DNA from: Chelativorans sp. Marseille-P2723
Lineage (GTDB): Bacteria; Pseudomonadota; Alphaproteobacteria; Rhizobiales; Rhizobiaceae
DNA: 64,000 nt
Direction: 5' to 3'
Assembly (NCBI RefSeq): GCF_902809845.1
Contig: NZ_CADDWI010000013.1
Span: forward strand, 868,001 to 932,000
Shown: piece by piece, positions 1 through 10,377 of the stretch
How the letters are laid out: the number at the start of each line of letters is the position of its first letter
Position numbering within the stretch: the stretch's first letter is position 1
Made by a program: the position numbers and the translations under genes
Notes under the pieces: model-generated
Seen by the model: only the letters and a program-made list of their open reading frames with translations
Databases searched by the model: none
What the model was told of the DNA's origin: nothing

Positions 1-1078
<1,078 letters not shown>

Positions 1079-2305
1079 TCATGGCTCGATTTCAGGCCTC
1101 CGGCCGGCAACAATGTCGGCAAGCACGCGACTTGTGCCACAAGCCTGTGTCCAGCCGTTCGAGCCGTGGCCAACATTAATGTAGAGATTTTTGCAGGCAG
1201 CAGGGCCGATTCTTGCAGGTCCGTCCGGCGTCATCGGTCGGAATCCGCACCAGTAGCTCGCCTGTCCGTAGTGCCCGCCGCCGGGGAAAAGAGCTTCCAC
1301 CCGATTCCGCAGTGAGACTTTGGCCGGGTTCGGGATGGTCGGATCGAAGCCGGCAAGTTCCGCAACGCCTGCAGCGCGAATTCGAGATCCAAGGCGTGTA
1401 ATCATCACCTTGGAATGCTCGTCCATGACTGAGGAGCGAGGAGCGCTGGCCTCTTCCTTGATCTCACAGGTGAGCGAATAGCCCTTGACCGGATAAATGG
1501 GCAAGTGGATGCCAAGCGGCGAGAGCAGCCTCGGCGCGTAAGGACCGGCTGCCACGATGAAAGCATCTGCCTCGATCGGGCCGGCGGATGACAATGCGCT
1601 TACAATATGGTCGCCGCTACGCTCCAGACACATCACCTCGGTTCCGAAAAGAAAATGGCATCCAAGGTTGCGCAGCAGAACCGCTAGTTGCTCGCAAAAG
1701 AGTCGACAGTCGCCGGTTTCGTCGCCCGGCAGATGGAGCCCACCGGCAAGGTTCTGCGTGGTATGTGCCAGGGCTGGCTCGATGGCAATGAGTTCCTCGG
1801 GCAAGACCAGCCGATGCGGAATATCCATTTCCGCAAGGACGCGAGCGGCCCGCTTCCCGAGTGTCAGTTGCTCTTCGGTTGCGAATATCTGCAGCACCCC
1901 GCGCGAGGCGTGGTCATAGGCGATGCCGGTCTGCTCGCGCAGCGCCACGAGACAAGCCTTGCTGTAATGGGCCATGCGCTGCATGCGGGCCTTGTTGACC
2001 GAAAACCGCCGGGATGTGCAGTTGCGCATGAAGGCGGCTAGCCAACGCTATTGCTGAGGATCGGGGCGCGGCCGCCATTTCAGCGGCGCCGTCTCCTGAA
2101 ACAGCCATTTTATAGCCTTGAACGGTATTCCTGGCGCCGCCCACGGCCCGGCAAAGGCAGGGCAAACGCCGCCCGCATTGCCGAAACTCGTGCCAAGAGC
2201 GGGACCGGAGTGCCGGTCGACGACCGTCACCTCGTGTCCGTCCTGAACAAGATACCAGGCCGAAGTAATGCCTACTACGCCCGCCCCGATAACCAATATG
2301 CGCAT
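1079..2305 (-). pseudogene. dadA: D-amino acid dehydrogenase (DadA-like), interrupted by an in-frame amber codon
   Basis: FAD-dependent D-amino acid dehydrogenase that oxidises D-alanine and related amino acids to keto acids at the inner membrane. The N-terminus has the FAD Rossmann motif GAGVVG (residues 7-12) and the family block NAGGVCP. Similarity then runs through RNCTSRRFSVNK, the LPGDETGDC block and the C-terminal NVGHGSNGWTQACG. The total of 409 codons matches the family's usual 410-435. Codon 86 (bases 2048-2050) reads TAG directly after RPDPQQ, and the frame continues unchanged on the other side with RWLAAFMRNC. No frameshift is needed, so one substitution (for example from TGG or TTG) would explain the break. 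The upstream piece has 85 residues. Either this is a recent pseudogene or there is a base error in the sequence. The ATG at 2305 is chosen because it directly precedes the Rossmann strand. Confidence 0.85.
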
Positions 2306-2574
2306 GATCAGCAGATGCCGCCGCTTATGAGCGATGCTGCCCTGTAAGACGGCAGGTATGGGCACTGCAGGAGGCCATGAGGCAGTTTCCGATCTCCAGC
2401 CGTTGCTGGAAACTCGCCCCGGGATTGGCTTTTGTATCTCTCCAAATTGAGGTTCATGCGCCGATTATTGGGCATATGGTGCAATGTCCGTGCCTGACGA
2501 TCTTTATGCTACATGATGCCGGGTCGACGTTGTGCAACGTTGTTCACGATCCTTTCCACTTTCCTAAATGGCAT

Positions 2575-3006
2575 CTAGTTGCTTGTTATTGTCCTGTAGA
2601 TGCGAGACCTGTTCAACGACTCGGCCAAGAAGGCCGAATTGGCCTGCGGGTCTTCCGAAGGAGAGTCGAACGCGACATATTTGACGTCGACGGAAGCATC
2701 GGAAGCGCTGAGCGTGAGCGAGAAGTAGACCGTCACCCCTTTTGGACGCAGTTCCAGGTCGAGCACGATGCGGGGAGCCTCGGTCCAGCCAACATGCGCC
2801 TCGCAACCATGTCCAAGCCGCAAGGTACCCGGAAGAAAATACAGCTCCGCCGCCGACTCAACGATGTCTGCAATGCTGGCCATGCTTTCGAGCCGGATGA
2901 AAGCCACGAAGTCGGCAAGCTCGATGAGCCGGAGCTCGCTTGCCACGCCCTTGATGGCCGTTGCCACGATGATCTCCCGCTCGTCAGAATGAGGCTGCCG
3001 GATCAT
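2575..3006 (-). CDS. Conserved protein of unknown function, translationally coupled to flhB
   Basis: A 143-residue soluble protein. Its ATG (3004-3006) overlaps the flhB stop in an ATGA, the same junction used elsewhere in this operon, so it is very likely the last gene of the motA-fliM-fliN-fliG-flhB unit. No transmembrane segment or signal peptide is visible. Composition suggests an alpha/beta fold with a helical N-terminal half (ELRLIELADFVAF) and a beta-rich second half (VTVYFSLTLS, DVKYVAFDSPSEDP). I recall similar proteins beside flhB in other rhizobial flagellar clusters but know of no assigned function. A longer open frame on the opposite strand (2377-3048) is judged a shadow because it has no family features or coupling. 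Confidence 0.75.
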   Translation of the reverse strand: MIRQPHSDEREIIVATAIKGVASELRLIELADFVAFIRLESMASIADIVESAAELYFLPGTLRLGHGCEAHVGWTEAPRIVLDLELRPKGVTVYFSLTLSASDASVDVKYVAFDSPSEDPQANSAFLAESLNRSRIYRTITSN

Positions 3007-4094
3007 GCTGTCGCCTTCGTCATTGTTCGTCCGCCTTCAGCCGTGTAAACGCGGCGGATGAGCTCCGCGATCGCCTTGTAGAACTGAGGCTGGATGAGGC
3101 TATCGACTGAAACTTGTTTGTACATGGAGCGGGCAAGTGCCGGCTCCTCGAAGATCGGGACATTGTGAGCTTGTGCTATCTCGCGGATCCGCAGCGCAAT
3201 CAGGTCCTGCCCCTTGGCGACGACGATGGGAGCCGCATCTCTTTCCCGGTTATAGCGCAAGGCAATTGCGTAGTGGGTGGGATTGGTAATCACCAGTGTA
3301 GCCTGGGGCACGGCAGAAATCATACGCTGGCGCGCCCGGTCGCGTGCGACGGAGCGCAGGCGGGCCTTTACGATTGGATCGCCATCCGTCTGCTTCTGCT
3401 CGTCTTTGACTTCCTGCCTCGTCATGCGCAAATCCTGCCGCCAGTTGAAACGCGACCAGACCAGGTCCGCTGCGGCCACAAGCGCCATGAAGAGCGCGAC
3501 CGCCATGAGGATGTCGACGGCAAGCTCGCGGATGGTCATAGTGAAAACCACCGGATGCGTCATCATTCCGGAAAGAAGGCGTGTATCGGCGTGACGAAGG
3601 GTGAAAGCAACGAGACTGCCGACCACCAGTATTTTGCCAATGGACTTCAGGAATTCCATCAGCCCCCGCCCGCCGAAAAGGCGTGACCAACCCTTTGCAA
3701 GCGAAATACGGGAGAGCTTCGGCTGGACTCGGTCGATCACGAATCGCGGCGTATTTTGCAGGATCGAGCCCGAAAGACCGGCCGCGACCAGCAGCACCAT
3801 GAGGATGCCAGCAACTTTTCCGATTTCCAGGAAGACGATACGATAGATCGCAATCGCATCGCTCCTGGTCTCCAGCGACCAGCCGTCAGCACGTTCAATG
3901 AAAATGGAGAGAAAACCGGCAAGCTGGGCCGCCCTGTCTTCTGCGAAGAAGATGATGAAGACGAGAATAGCGAGAAAGGATGCAAGCACGGGAGCTTCCC
4001 GCGAGAAGGGAAGCTGTCCCTTCTCCACCGAATCCCGGATTTTCTTTTCCGTGGCTTCTTCGGTTTTGCTTTCCTTGTCGGCTCCTTCAGCCAT
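3003..4094 (-). CDS. flhB: Flagellar export-gate protein FlhB
   Basis: Membrane component of the flagellar type III export gate that switches substrate specificity from rod/hook to filament proteins. At 363 residues the length is normal. The N-terminus has the family signature DKESKTEEATEKKIRD, followed by four hydrophobic segments within residues 30-215 and a cytoplasmic domain. The autocleavage site NPTH is intact at residues 271-274, inside TNPTHYAIALRY. The gene sits four bases after the fliG stop and overlaps the next small gene by ATGA, so it belongs to the leftward motA operon. The C-terminal tail ends about 93 residues after the cleavage Asn, typical for FlhB that binds FliK. Confidence 0.97.
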   Translation of the reverse strand: MAEGADKESKTEEATEKKIRDSVEKGQLPFSREAPVLASFLAILVFIIFFAEDRAAQLAGFLSIFIERADGWSLETRSDAIAIYRIVFLEIGKVAGILMVLLVAAGLSGSILQNTPRFVIDRVQPKLSRISLAKGWSRLFGGRGLMEFLKSIGKILVVGSLVAFTLRHADTRLLSGMMTHPVVFTMTIRELAVDILMAVALFMALVAAADLVWSRFNWRQDLRMTRQEVKDEQKQTDGDPIVKARLRSVARDRARQRMISAVPQATLVITNPTHYAIALRYNRERDAAPIVVAKGQDLIALRIREIAQAHNVPIFEEPALARSMYKQVSVDSLIQPQFYKAIAELIRRVYTAEGGRTMTKATA

Positions 4095-4098
4095 TGCG

Positions 4099-5130
4099 TC
4101 AGGCGGCCGCCTGCGTGGTTGAAGGCAACTCGATCACACCGTTCTGCGCGAGCTGTATCGCGGTTGCGGCTATACGTTTGCGCGCCGTCGAGATCGCTTC
4201 GGCCGAAGCACGATCCATGGGCGCAGCTAGTTCAGATTCGATCATGCGGCGCGACCGTGCGCCCAATGCCGACAGGACCGCTTCTGCGACTTCGGCAGGC
4301 GCCTCGCGTAGTGCGAGTGTAACGAGGTCCGTTGACAATCCGTCCAGGAGCGCAACGCGCGCATCCTGGGACAAGTGCACGATCTCCTCGAAAGTAAACA
4401 GGCGTGCACGGATCGCGTCGACGTCGGGAGTTCCAGCGGCCTCAAGATCGCGGATTACCTCCTCGGCTTCGGATTTTTCGAGCTCGTTGAGGAGACGGGC
4501 TACCCGTGCGTGCCCTGCCGACGCATTCTTGCCATTGGCTTCGGCGCGCAGGATTTCCGCAACACGCCTTTCGATGATGGCCCTTGCCTCAGCGGTGAGT
4601 TGGCCGATGGATGCCATACGCCGCAGCACGTCGCCGCGCTGTTGCCGGTCCAGCATCAGCGTCACCTTCGACGCTGCCTGGGGCGAAAGGCTGGCAAGAA
4701 CTACCGCTACGGTCTGCGGGTGTTCGATCGCAAGAAGCTGAGCGAGCCGTTCGGGCGAAAGCTTTTCCAGCTTCAGCCAGACATTCTCCGTTTCCACTCC
4801 CCGTGCCTCGCCTGAACCCATGAGGAGGTTGATCTCCTCCGGTGGCAAGGTCTCTGTCAGAATGGTGTTCATGCTGTCCGCGGAATCGAGAAGGCCCGCA
4901 CCTTCAGCAAACTCCCTCTCAAATTCCTGTACAACCTTTTCCAGGTCCGCCTGGGGAATGGTACGCAGGCGGCGGGCCGCCTCAATCAAGGCCTTCAGTT
5001 CTTCCTGCTTGAAGAACTTGAGCAGTTTGCCAGCGGCAGGCTTGCCCATGGCCACGAGGATGGCTGCAGCCTTTTCGGCCTGGGTCAACCGGACGGATGT
5101 GTTCACCATTCCTCTCCCGGTGGTGTTCAT
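4099..5130 (-). CDS. fliG: Flagellar motor switch protein FliG
   Basis: Rotor protein of the C-ring that binds FliF at its N-terminus, FliM in the middle and the MotA stator at its C-terminus. The 343 residues match the family. The N-terminal block [15 protein letters not shown], the middle segment with [18 protein letters not shown] and the charged C-terminal helix region with DLVTLAL and [10 protein letters not shown] are all visible. The ATG at 5130 overlaps the fliN stop (ATGA). A second in-frame ATG at 5109 sits directly behind gggagagga and could be the real start, losing seven residues. It is the fourth gene of the leftward motA operon. Confidence 0.96.
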   Translation of the reverse strand: MNTTGRGMVNTSVRLTQAEKAAAILVAMGKPAAGKLLKFFKQEELKALIEAARRLRTIPQADLEKVVQEFEREFAEGAGLLDSADSMNTILTETLPPEEINLLMGSGEARGVETENVWLKLEKLSPERLAQLLAIEHPQTVAVVLASLSPQAASKVTLMLDRQQRGDVLRRMASIGQLTAEARAIIERRVAEILRAEANGKNASAGHARVARLLNELEKSEAEEVIRDLEAAGTPDVDAIRARLFTFEEIVHLSQDARVALLDGLSTDLVTLALREAPAEVAEAVLSALGARSRRMIESELAAPMDRASAEAISTARKRIAATAIQLAQNGVIELPSTTQAAA

Positions 5131-5495
5131 TCGACCTGTGCCGAGCCGCCGATCTCCGTCAGCCGTACACCGAAGCGGCTCGGATCCTCTTCCAGAACCG
5201 TAATCTCCCCACGCGCAATCCGCCGGCCATTGACTACGATCTCGACCGGCTCTCCAATGCGCCGGTCAAGCGTAACGGTGCAGCCCCTTTGCAGGGCCAT
5301 AAGCTCGGAAACCGTCATTTCCGCGCTGCCGAGCATGACCTGCACCTCGACAGGAATCCCCATGACAAGGGGAGCATTGCCGGCATCGTCATTTTTTTGC
5401 GCCGCGTCGTCATGAAGTACGTTGCGCATCTCGTCGATCGCCTGGTTCAACGACTCGCTTGCGTTCTTCTTGGTGGCGGTCCGGCTGCTGCTCAT
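5127..5495 (-). CDS. fliN: Flagellar motor switch protein FliN
   Basis: C-ring protein forming the lower ring with FliM and docking FliH during export. It has 122 residues: a variable charged N-terminal 45 followed by the SpoA domain, with [18 protein letters not shown] and the closing [20 protein letters not shown] and FGVRLTEI blocks typical of FliN. It lies 12 bases after fliM and overlaps fliG by ATGA, showing translational coupling. All switch-protein genes sit in the same operon as motA here. Confidence 0.95.
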   Translation of the reverse strand: MSSSRTATKKNASESLNQAIDEMRNVLHDDAAQKNDDAGNAPLVMGIPVEVQVMLGSAEMTVSELMALQRGCTVTLDRRIGEPVEIVVNGRRIARGEITVLEEDPSRFGVRLTEIGGSAQVE

Positions 5496-5507
5496 GGGAT
5501 GTCTCCT

Positions 5508-6449
5508 TCAGTCCGCTAACAAACCTTCGATGATGGCCTTCCGGTCATCAAAGGGCTTGGTGATGCGAACGGTATAGTTCTGGCCGAGACGGCCGAATTC
5601 GCAGATAAAAATGGGACGGTTGCGAACCGAAATTCTGGTTTCCTTCGGCGCACTCTCTTTTAATTCCAGAACCTGGCCGAGCTTCAGATCGGCAAGCTTT
5701 CCAAGTGCCACCTTCATCAGCGGAATGGTCGCGGTGACCTGCACCTTTGAACGGCGCACCTCTTCGCTGAAGCGTTGCTGCCATTGGGCCGGAGGAGGCG
5801 TATCTCCACTCGTGCGGACGCCCTGAACTCTCGTTTCAAGGATGACACGATGCGGTATCCAGGCTGTAAGAGAACCCGTTAAGGCCCCAACTCCAATCGA
5901 AAAGTCTATGCGCACTCCCGGCCCGTCACGAACGATGAGCTGCTTGAAATCGCTCGGCCCTGCAAGAGGTTGGGGAACGGGCAGGCGCAGTCCGAGAGAG
6001 CGGTCGCCTGTTCCATTCAGAGCCTGTGCAAAGGCGCCGAAGACGAGAGCGGCCACGTCCATCTCAATTCTGGACGGCGGCCGGTTCGCAGGCAGTGGCG
6101 GGATATCAGGATCGCCACCAAGGATAACGTTCACCAGCAAGGACAAGGCGCGAGCATCGAGCCGCATGGTGAGCGCATCGCGGGACGTGCCCGAAGGGAC
6201 AACAACCAGCGCATCGAGGGAATCCGGCTCCGGCCTCAATTCCGCGAGCCTCACATTCTCGATATCGGACACTTCCACCAAAAGGGAAGCGGAGTACCTT
6301 TCCTGAAATGTCTCCTGCACCAGCGGCAGTGCGCGCGTTGCTATATTCCGCGCCGCCTCGGTGACAAGGCGGGGATCACCGGTGGCTCCCACGAGGCGTT
6401 CCACCACAAATTCGCGCATCTTCTCGGGGTCGTTCACGAGTGCGTTCAT
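5508..6449 (-). CDS. fliM: Flagellar motor switch protein FliM (divergent N-terminus)
   Basis: Central switch protein of the C-ring, with a middle domain contacting FliG and a C-terminal SpoA domain contacting FliN. The SpoA part is clear in the last 80 residues (GKLADLKLGQVLELKESAPK, RNRPIFICEFGRLGQNYTV). At 313 residues it is slightly short. The N-terminus (MNALVNDPEKMREFVVERL) shows no obvious LSQxEIDALL-type segment, the CheY-P binding element of enterobacterial FliM; rhizobial FliM proteins are known to be divergent. It lies seven bases after motA and twelve before fliN in the same leftward operon. Confidence 0.92.
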   Translation of the reverse strand: MNALVNDPEKMREFVVERLVGATGDPRLVTEAARNIATRALPLVQETFQERYSASLLVEVSDIENVRLAELRPEPDSLDALVVVPSGTSRDALTMRLDARALSLLVNVILGGDPDIPPLPANRPPSRIEMDVAALVFGAFAQALNGTGDRSLGLRLPVPQPLAGPSDFKQLIVRDGPGVRIDFSIGVGALTGSLTAWIPHRVILETRVQGVRTSGDTPPPAQWQQRFSEEVRRSKVQVTATIPLMKVALGKLADLKLGQVLELKESAPKETRISVRNRPIFICEFGRLGQNYTVRITKPFDDRKAIIEGLLAD

Positions 6450-6456
6450 CAGCCGC

Positions 6457-7344
6457 TCAAGCCGCCTGTTTCTCTACCGCCGCATCGGCGGGAACTTGGC
6501 TCAGTGTCTTCTGCTCGACCGCATCGATGGATGGCCTGTCATCCGCCGAAATTGTCTTGCGGCCGAATTCCAGCGCCACCTGCGGAAGGGAGCCGTTCAT
6601 ATAGGCCAGCAGCGTCTGCTTCACGATCACGTAAAGCCTGTTCTTCTTGTCGCGCACCGTCTTGATCTTATTGGCAATGGGCGCGACCACTGCATAGGAC
6701 AGGAAGATGCCAAGGAAGGTTCCGACAAGGGCCGCACCAACAAGCGCACCCAGAATTTCCGGCGACTGGTCAAGCGCGCCCATCGCCTTGATTACACCGA
6801 GAACTGCCGCCACGATTCCCAATGCTGGCAGTCCTTCGGCGACGGTTTGCAACGCACGGTACGGCTTCAACTGGTCGCCTCGGATCGTATGGATCTCCTC
6901 GTCCATCAGCGCTTCGATCTCGAAGGGCCGTGCGTTGCCGATGATGATGAGGCGGCAATAGTCGCAGATGAACTGCGTGAGTTCCTGGTTCTGCAGAACC
7001 GTCGGAAAGGTGCGAAAAATGATCGAATCATCAGGGTTATCGATATGCGCCTCCACCTCGCTGCGTGGCTTGGCGCGCAGTTCACGCATCAGGCTGTGCA
7101 GTACCCCGAGCGCTTCCAGATATTCAGTTTCCTTGGGCACCTGGTTCTTGAAGGCCTCGATGCACGCTGCGCCGGTGTCCTTCACAATGGCGAGAGGATT
7201 GGCCACCAGGAATGTACCCAGCGCTGCACCGCCAATGATGACGAGTTCCCATGGCTGGATCAGTACATCGATATGGCCGCCCATGGCCATGAAGCCACCG
7301 ATCACGCAACCAAAGGTGACGACAAGTCCCAGCAGAATGCCCAC
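6457..7344 (-). CDS. motA: Flagellar stator protein MotA
   Basis: Proton-channel stator subunit of the flagellar motor, partner of MotB (encoded at 21522-22805). It has 295 residues. Four membrane segments are visible (about 2-20, 33-53, 170-192 and 200-225), with a cytoplasmic loop carrying the charged [14 protein letters not shown] region that meets FliG. The conserved prolines fall in [18 protein letters not shown] and [10 protein letters not shown]. First gene of the leftward unit motA-fliM-fliN-fliG-flhB-orf; its promoter region (7345-7483) is shared with the divergent DUF1217 gene and contains a copy of the recurrent flagellar promoter element on each strand. Confidence 0.96.
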   Translation of the reverse strand: MGILLGLVVTFGCVIGGFMAMGGHIDVLIQPWELVIIGGAALGTFLVANPLAIVKDTGAACIEAFKNQVPKETEYLEALGVLHSLMRELRAKPRSEVEAHIDNPDDSIIFRTFPTVLQNQELTQFICDYCRLIIIGNARPFEIEALMDEEIHTIRGDQLKPYRALQTVAEGLPALGIVAAVLGVIKAMGALDQSPEILGALVGAALVGTFLGIFLSYAVVAPIANKIKTVRDKKNRLYVIVKQTLLAYMNGSLPQVALEFGRKTISADDRPSIDAVEQKTLSQVPADAAVEKQAA

Positions 7345-7375
7345 TTCACACCTTTACTGACCATTATTGCCTTCC

Positions 7376-7402
7376 GAATTAACTGTCGTGGCTTGCGTGA
7401 GG
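7376..7402 (-). promoter_or_regulatory. Recurrent flagellar promoter element, motA copy
   Basis: On the minus strand: CCTCACGCAAG, nine bases, then TTAATTC. The CAAG core (7395-7392) lies 51 bases before the motA start codon. The element matches six others in the window with identical internal spacing. The right half (TTAA for CTAG) is the most divergent part. It is 30 bases from the divergent copy serving the DUF1217 operon. Confidence 0.55.
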
Positions 7403-7432
7403 CTGAATGGCTGCAGGCAATTAGCCGAACAG

Positions 7433-7459
7433 CTTCGCGCAAGGCAGTCGCGCTACTCT
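7433..7459 (+). promoter_or_regulatory. Recurrent flagellar promoter element, DUF1217-operon copy
   Basis: CTTCGCGCAAG, nine bases, then CTACTCT. CAAG is at 7440-7443, 44 bases before the GTG start at 7484. It agrees with the copies before flgB, fliF, flgE and flhA in sequence, in the nine-base internal gap and in distance to the start codon. Confidence 0.65.
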
Positions 7460-7483
7460 CATGCCAACTTGCCGGAGGTTGGC

Positions 7484-8260
7484 GTGATCGACACCTATAC
7501 GAGCTACCACCTTATCGCGCGCGATATGGCGCGCTCCATCAGCCGTGTGGAACAGCAGCCGATGGCGAGCCGGGAAACCGAGTACTACCTGGAGAATATC
7601 GGGCAGGTAAAAAGCATCGAGGAGTTCGTCGCGGACGACCGATTATTCCGCTACGCGATGAAGGCGCATGGCTTGGCGGACATGGCTTATGCGAAAGCCT
7701 TTATGCTGAAAGCGCTGGAAGGTGGTATCGATGACCGGGAGAGTTTTGCCAACAAGCTCACCGACAAGCGCTACCGTGAGTTTGTCGAGACCTTCAATTT
7801 TGCCCGTTATGGCGAGAAGACGACGACATTCCATGGTTCGACTACCGGAACGGTGGAGAAATATCTGCGCCAGACGCTGGAAGAAGATGCCGGCAGGCAG
7901 AATGAAGGCGTGCGCCTGGCGCTCTATTTCCAGCGCAAGGCGGGCAGCCTGACTTCTTACTACGATTTTCTCGCCGATCCTGCCCTTGCCCAGGTCGTAC
8001 GCACCGCGCTCGGCTTTCCGCAGGCGCTCGGGCAGGCCGATATCGACAAGCAGGCCGATATGATCAAGGAGCGGCTGGATCTGGAGGATCTGAAGGATCC
8101 GGAAAAGCTTGAAGAGTTCCTCAAGCGTTTCACCATGCTCTGGGAAATCAACAACCCGTCCTTCAGTCCACAAAACTCAGTTGCGGCACTTTTCAGTCGG
8201 CCTGCTGAGTTCGGCATCTCAACCGATATCCTGCTCACCATCGCACAGATGAGAAGATAG
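7484..8260 (+). CDS. DUF1217 family flagellar-cluster protein
   Basis: A 258-residue soluble protein of the DUF1217 family, found in alphaproteobacterial flagellar clusters upstream of flgF; its molecular role is not established. The GTG at 7484 is chosen over an upstream ATG (7367) because it is preceded by GGAGG with a five-base gap and gives the family N-terminus (VIDTYTSYHLIARDMARSI). Family blocks YYLENIGQVKSIEEFV, RLFRYAMKAHGL and ANKLTDKRYREF are present. No signal peptide or membrane segment is seen, so a cytoplasmic protein is likely. First gene of the unit that continues with flgF, fliI and a membrane protein, three bases before flgF. Confidence 0.88.
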   Translation: MIDTYTSYHLIARDMARSISRVEQQPMASRETEYYLENIGQVKSIEEFVADDRLFRYAMKAHGLADMAYAKAFMLKALEGGIDDRESFANKLTDKRYREFVETFNFARYGEKTTTFHGSTTGTVEKYLRQTLEEDAGRQNEGVRLALYFQRKAGSLTSYYDFLADPALAQVVRTALGFPQALGQADIDKQADMIKERLDLEDLKDPEKLEEFLKRFTMLWEINNPSFSPQNSVAALFSRPAEFGISTDILLTIAQMRR

Positions 8261-8263
8261 ATA

Positions 8264-8983
8264 ATGCAGACCGGACTTTACGTAGCCCTGTCGTCCCAGA
8301 TGGCGCTGGAGCGACGGCTTGCAACGCTGGCGGACAATGTCGCTAATGCTGGGACAGTGGGATTTCGCGCAGGCGGCGTCAGCTTCAGCGATGTGCTGAC
8401 AGGACTTTCCGACGAGGCGGTAAGCTTCGTCTCTACCGGGAACAATTTCTATAGCACTCAGGCAGGCGGTTTGCAGGAGACGGGCAACCCGTTTGACTTC
8501 GCGCTGCAGGGCGAGGCCTGGTTTGCCGTGGAAACACCGGCAGGTCCGATGATGACGCGGGACGGCCGTTTCACCATGCTCGATACCGGTGAGCTTGTAA
8601 CTCATGAAGGGCATCCAGTACTCGATGCCGGCGGGGCTCCTTTGGTGCTGGATCCCTTGGCCGGGCCGCCGGACGCAGGTGCAGATGGCATGCTGCTTCA
8701 GAATGGCCAGCAGGTAGGTGCTATCGGTCTGTTCTCCTACATTCCCGGCCCCAACGCCACGCGCTACGGCAATTCCGGGTTCCTGCCCGGTAATCTGCCG
8801 CAGCCGGTGGTCGATCAGCCGGATGTCGGTGTTGCCCAGGGATTTCTGGAGAACTCCAACGTCAATCCGGTTAACGAGATGATGCGGCTCATCCAGGTTC
8901 AGCGCACCTTCGAGCAGGTGACGGCGCTCATGCGCGATAGCGATGCCTCGATGAAGAACGCCATCAAGGCGATAGGTTCCTGA
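8264..8983 (+). CDS. flgF: Flagellar basal-body rod protein FlgF
   Basis: Proximal rod subunit, exported through the flagellar type III system. The 239 residues match the family. The N-terminal rod motif is QMALERRLATLADNVANAGTVGFRA and the C-terminal coiled segment is NVNPVNEMMRLIQVQRTFEQV, the pair that forms the D0 domain. There is no signal peptide, as expected. Its stop overlaps the fliI start (TGATG), giving translational coupling. Confidence 0.95.
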   Translation: MQTGLYVALSSQMALERRLATLADNVANAGTVGFRAGGVSFSDVLTGLSDEAVSFVSTGNNFYSTQAGGLQETGNPFDFALQGEAWFAVETPAGPMMTRDGRFTMLDTGELVTHEGHPVLDAGGAPLVLDPLAGPPDAGADGMLLQNGQQVGAIGLFSYIPGPNATRYGNSGFLPGNLPQPVVDQPDVGVAQGFLENSNVNPVNEMMRLIQVQRTFEQVTALMRDSDASMKNAIKAIGS

Positions 8984-10377
8984 TGGGACAGAGCACGGCT
9001 GAAGCAGCGGAGCACATCGGAACAGGGAGTTCCAACCCGCTTGCCGCGCTGGGGTGCCTCTATCGGAGGTTCAGCACTCCCATGCAGATGGTCCGGCATG
9101 GCGGGCGGATTACGGAAGTAACGCCCACACATTACCGTGTGCGCGGCATTTCCGAAAAGGCCCGGCTAGGGGAGATCATCTTCTATCGGCAAGACGACCG
9201 GGATTATCGGGGCGAGGTTGTGCGCATCTCCGAGGACGAGGTGATTGTCGCGCCCTTCGAGCACTCAGGCGAGGCGAGTCTTGGTCAGGCAGTTTTCGCC
9301 ATGGGAACGCTGGACATCACCGCCCATGCGAGCTGGCGCGGCCGGGTCATCGACGCATTGGCGCGCCCTCTCGATGGCGGTCCGGCGCTGTTTCGCCCCG
9401 CCTCGGAGCCGGGTGGCACTCGGGGCGCACCGCCGGCCCTGCGCAGGCAACGTATTGCCGAACCGTTTCTTACCGGCGTACGTGTGGTGGATCTGTTCTC
9501 CCCCCTTTGTCTCGGGCAGCGCATCGGCATCTTCGCAGGTTCCGGCGTTGGAAAATCGACACTTCTTGCCATGCTTGCCCGCGCGGAAGCCTTCGATACA
9601 GTGGTGATCGCCATGGTCGGCGAGCGGGGCAGGGAGGTGCGCGAGTTTCTGGAAGACACGCTCGGCGAAACGGGCATGCGCAAGACCATTGCAGTGGTTG
9701 CAACGAGCGATGAAAGCGCAATGATGCGCCGCCGCGCCGCCGACACCGCAATGCGGGTGGCCGAACATTTCCGCGATTGCGGCGAGAAGGTTCTTCTTCT
9801 GCTCGATTCGATTACCCGCTATGCGCATGCGGCGAGGGAGGTGGCTGCGAGTGCGGGAGAGCCGCCGGTTGCGCGCGGCTATCCAGCCTCCGTCTTCACC
9901 GATCTGCCCCGCCTTCTCGAAAGGGCGGGACCTGGCGAAGCTGGATGCGGCTCCATCACGGCAATCTTCTCCGTCCTCGTCGATGGGGACGACCATAATG
10001 ACCCGGTTGCAGATTCCGTGCGGGGCATCCTCGATGGTCATCTCGTGCTCGACCGTGCAATCGCGGAGCAGGGGCGTTTTCCTGCAGTCAACCCGCTCGC
10101 TTCCATATCACGCCTTGCCGACCGTGCATGGACGGACGACCGAAAACCCGTGATCCAGCGTCTTAAGGCGATGATAGCCCGCTTCGAAGAGACAAGGGAT
10201 ATCCGGCTGCTCGGCGGATTCCAGGCAGGAGTCGATCCCGAACTCGACCTTGCCGTGCGACAGGTGCCCTTCATCTACGAGATCTTGCGGCAGTCGCCCA
10301 CGGATCCGCTTTCACGGGACCCGTTCGCAGAACTAGCAGCTCACCTAAAGGCAAAGGAGACATCCAATGGCGGATAA
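8983..10377 (+). CDS. fliI: Flagellar export ATPase FliI
   Basis: Hexameric ATPase that helps unfold and deliver export substrates to the FlhA/FlhB gate. It has 464 residues with the F1-beta-like fold: Walker A GSGVGKST at residues 186-193, the MVGERGREVREF block and Walker B in VLLLLDSITRYAHA. The N-terminal barrel contains the family sequence ALARPLDGGPAL. The stop region overlaps the following gene by 11 bases. Its usual partner, a FliH-like protein, is encoded 10 kb away after fliF. Confidence 0.96.
   Translation: MGQSTAEAAEHIGTGSSNPLAALGCLYRRFSTPMQMVRHGGRITEVTPTHYRVRGISEKARLGEIIFYRQDDRDYRGEVVRISEDEVIVAPFEHSGEASLGQAVFAMGTLDITAHASWRGRVIDALARPLDGGPALFRPASEPGGTRGAPPALRRQRIAEPFLTGVRVVDLFSPLCLGQRIGIFAGSGVGKSTLLAMLARAEAFDTVVIAMVGERGREVREFLEDTLGETGMRKTIAVVATSDESAMMRRRAADTAMRVAEHFRDCGEKVLLLLDSITRYAHAAREVAASAGEPPVARGYPASVFTDLPRLLERAGPGEAGCGSITAIFSVLVDGDDHNDPVADSVRGILDGHLVLDRAIAEQGRFPAVNPLASISRLADRAWTDDRKPVIQRLKAMIARFEETRDIRLLGGFQAGVDPELDLAVRQVPFIYEILRQSPTDPLSRDPFAELAAHLKAKETSNGG

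Noticed and set aside
2377-3048. 223-codon plus-strand open frame opposite the gene after flhB
   Set aside because: It overlaps the flhB-coupled minus-strand gene completely, has no ribosome site and no family motifs; GC-rich DNA often gives such shadows.
6361-7734. 457-codon plus-strand open frame across motA and the DUF1217 start
   Set aside because: Antisense to motA and crosses the divergent promoter region; its translation has no recognisable domain.
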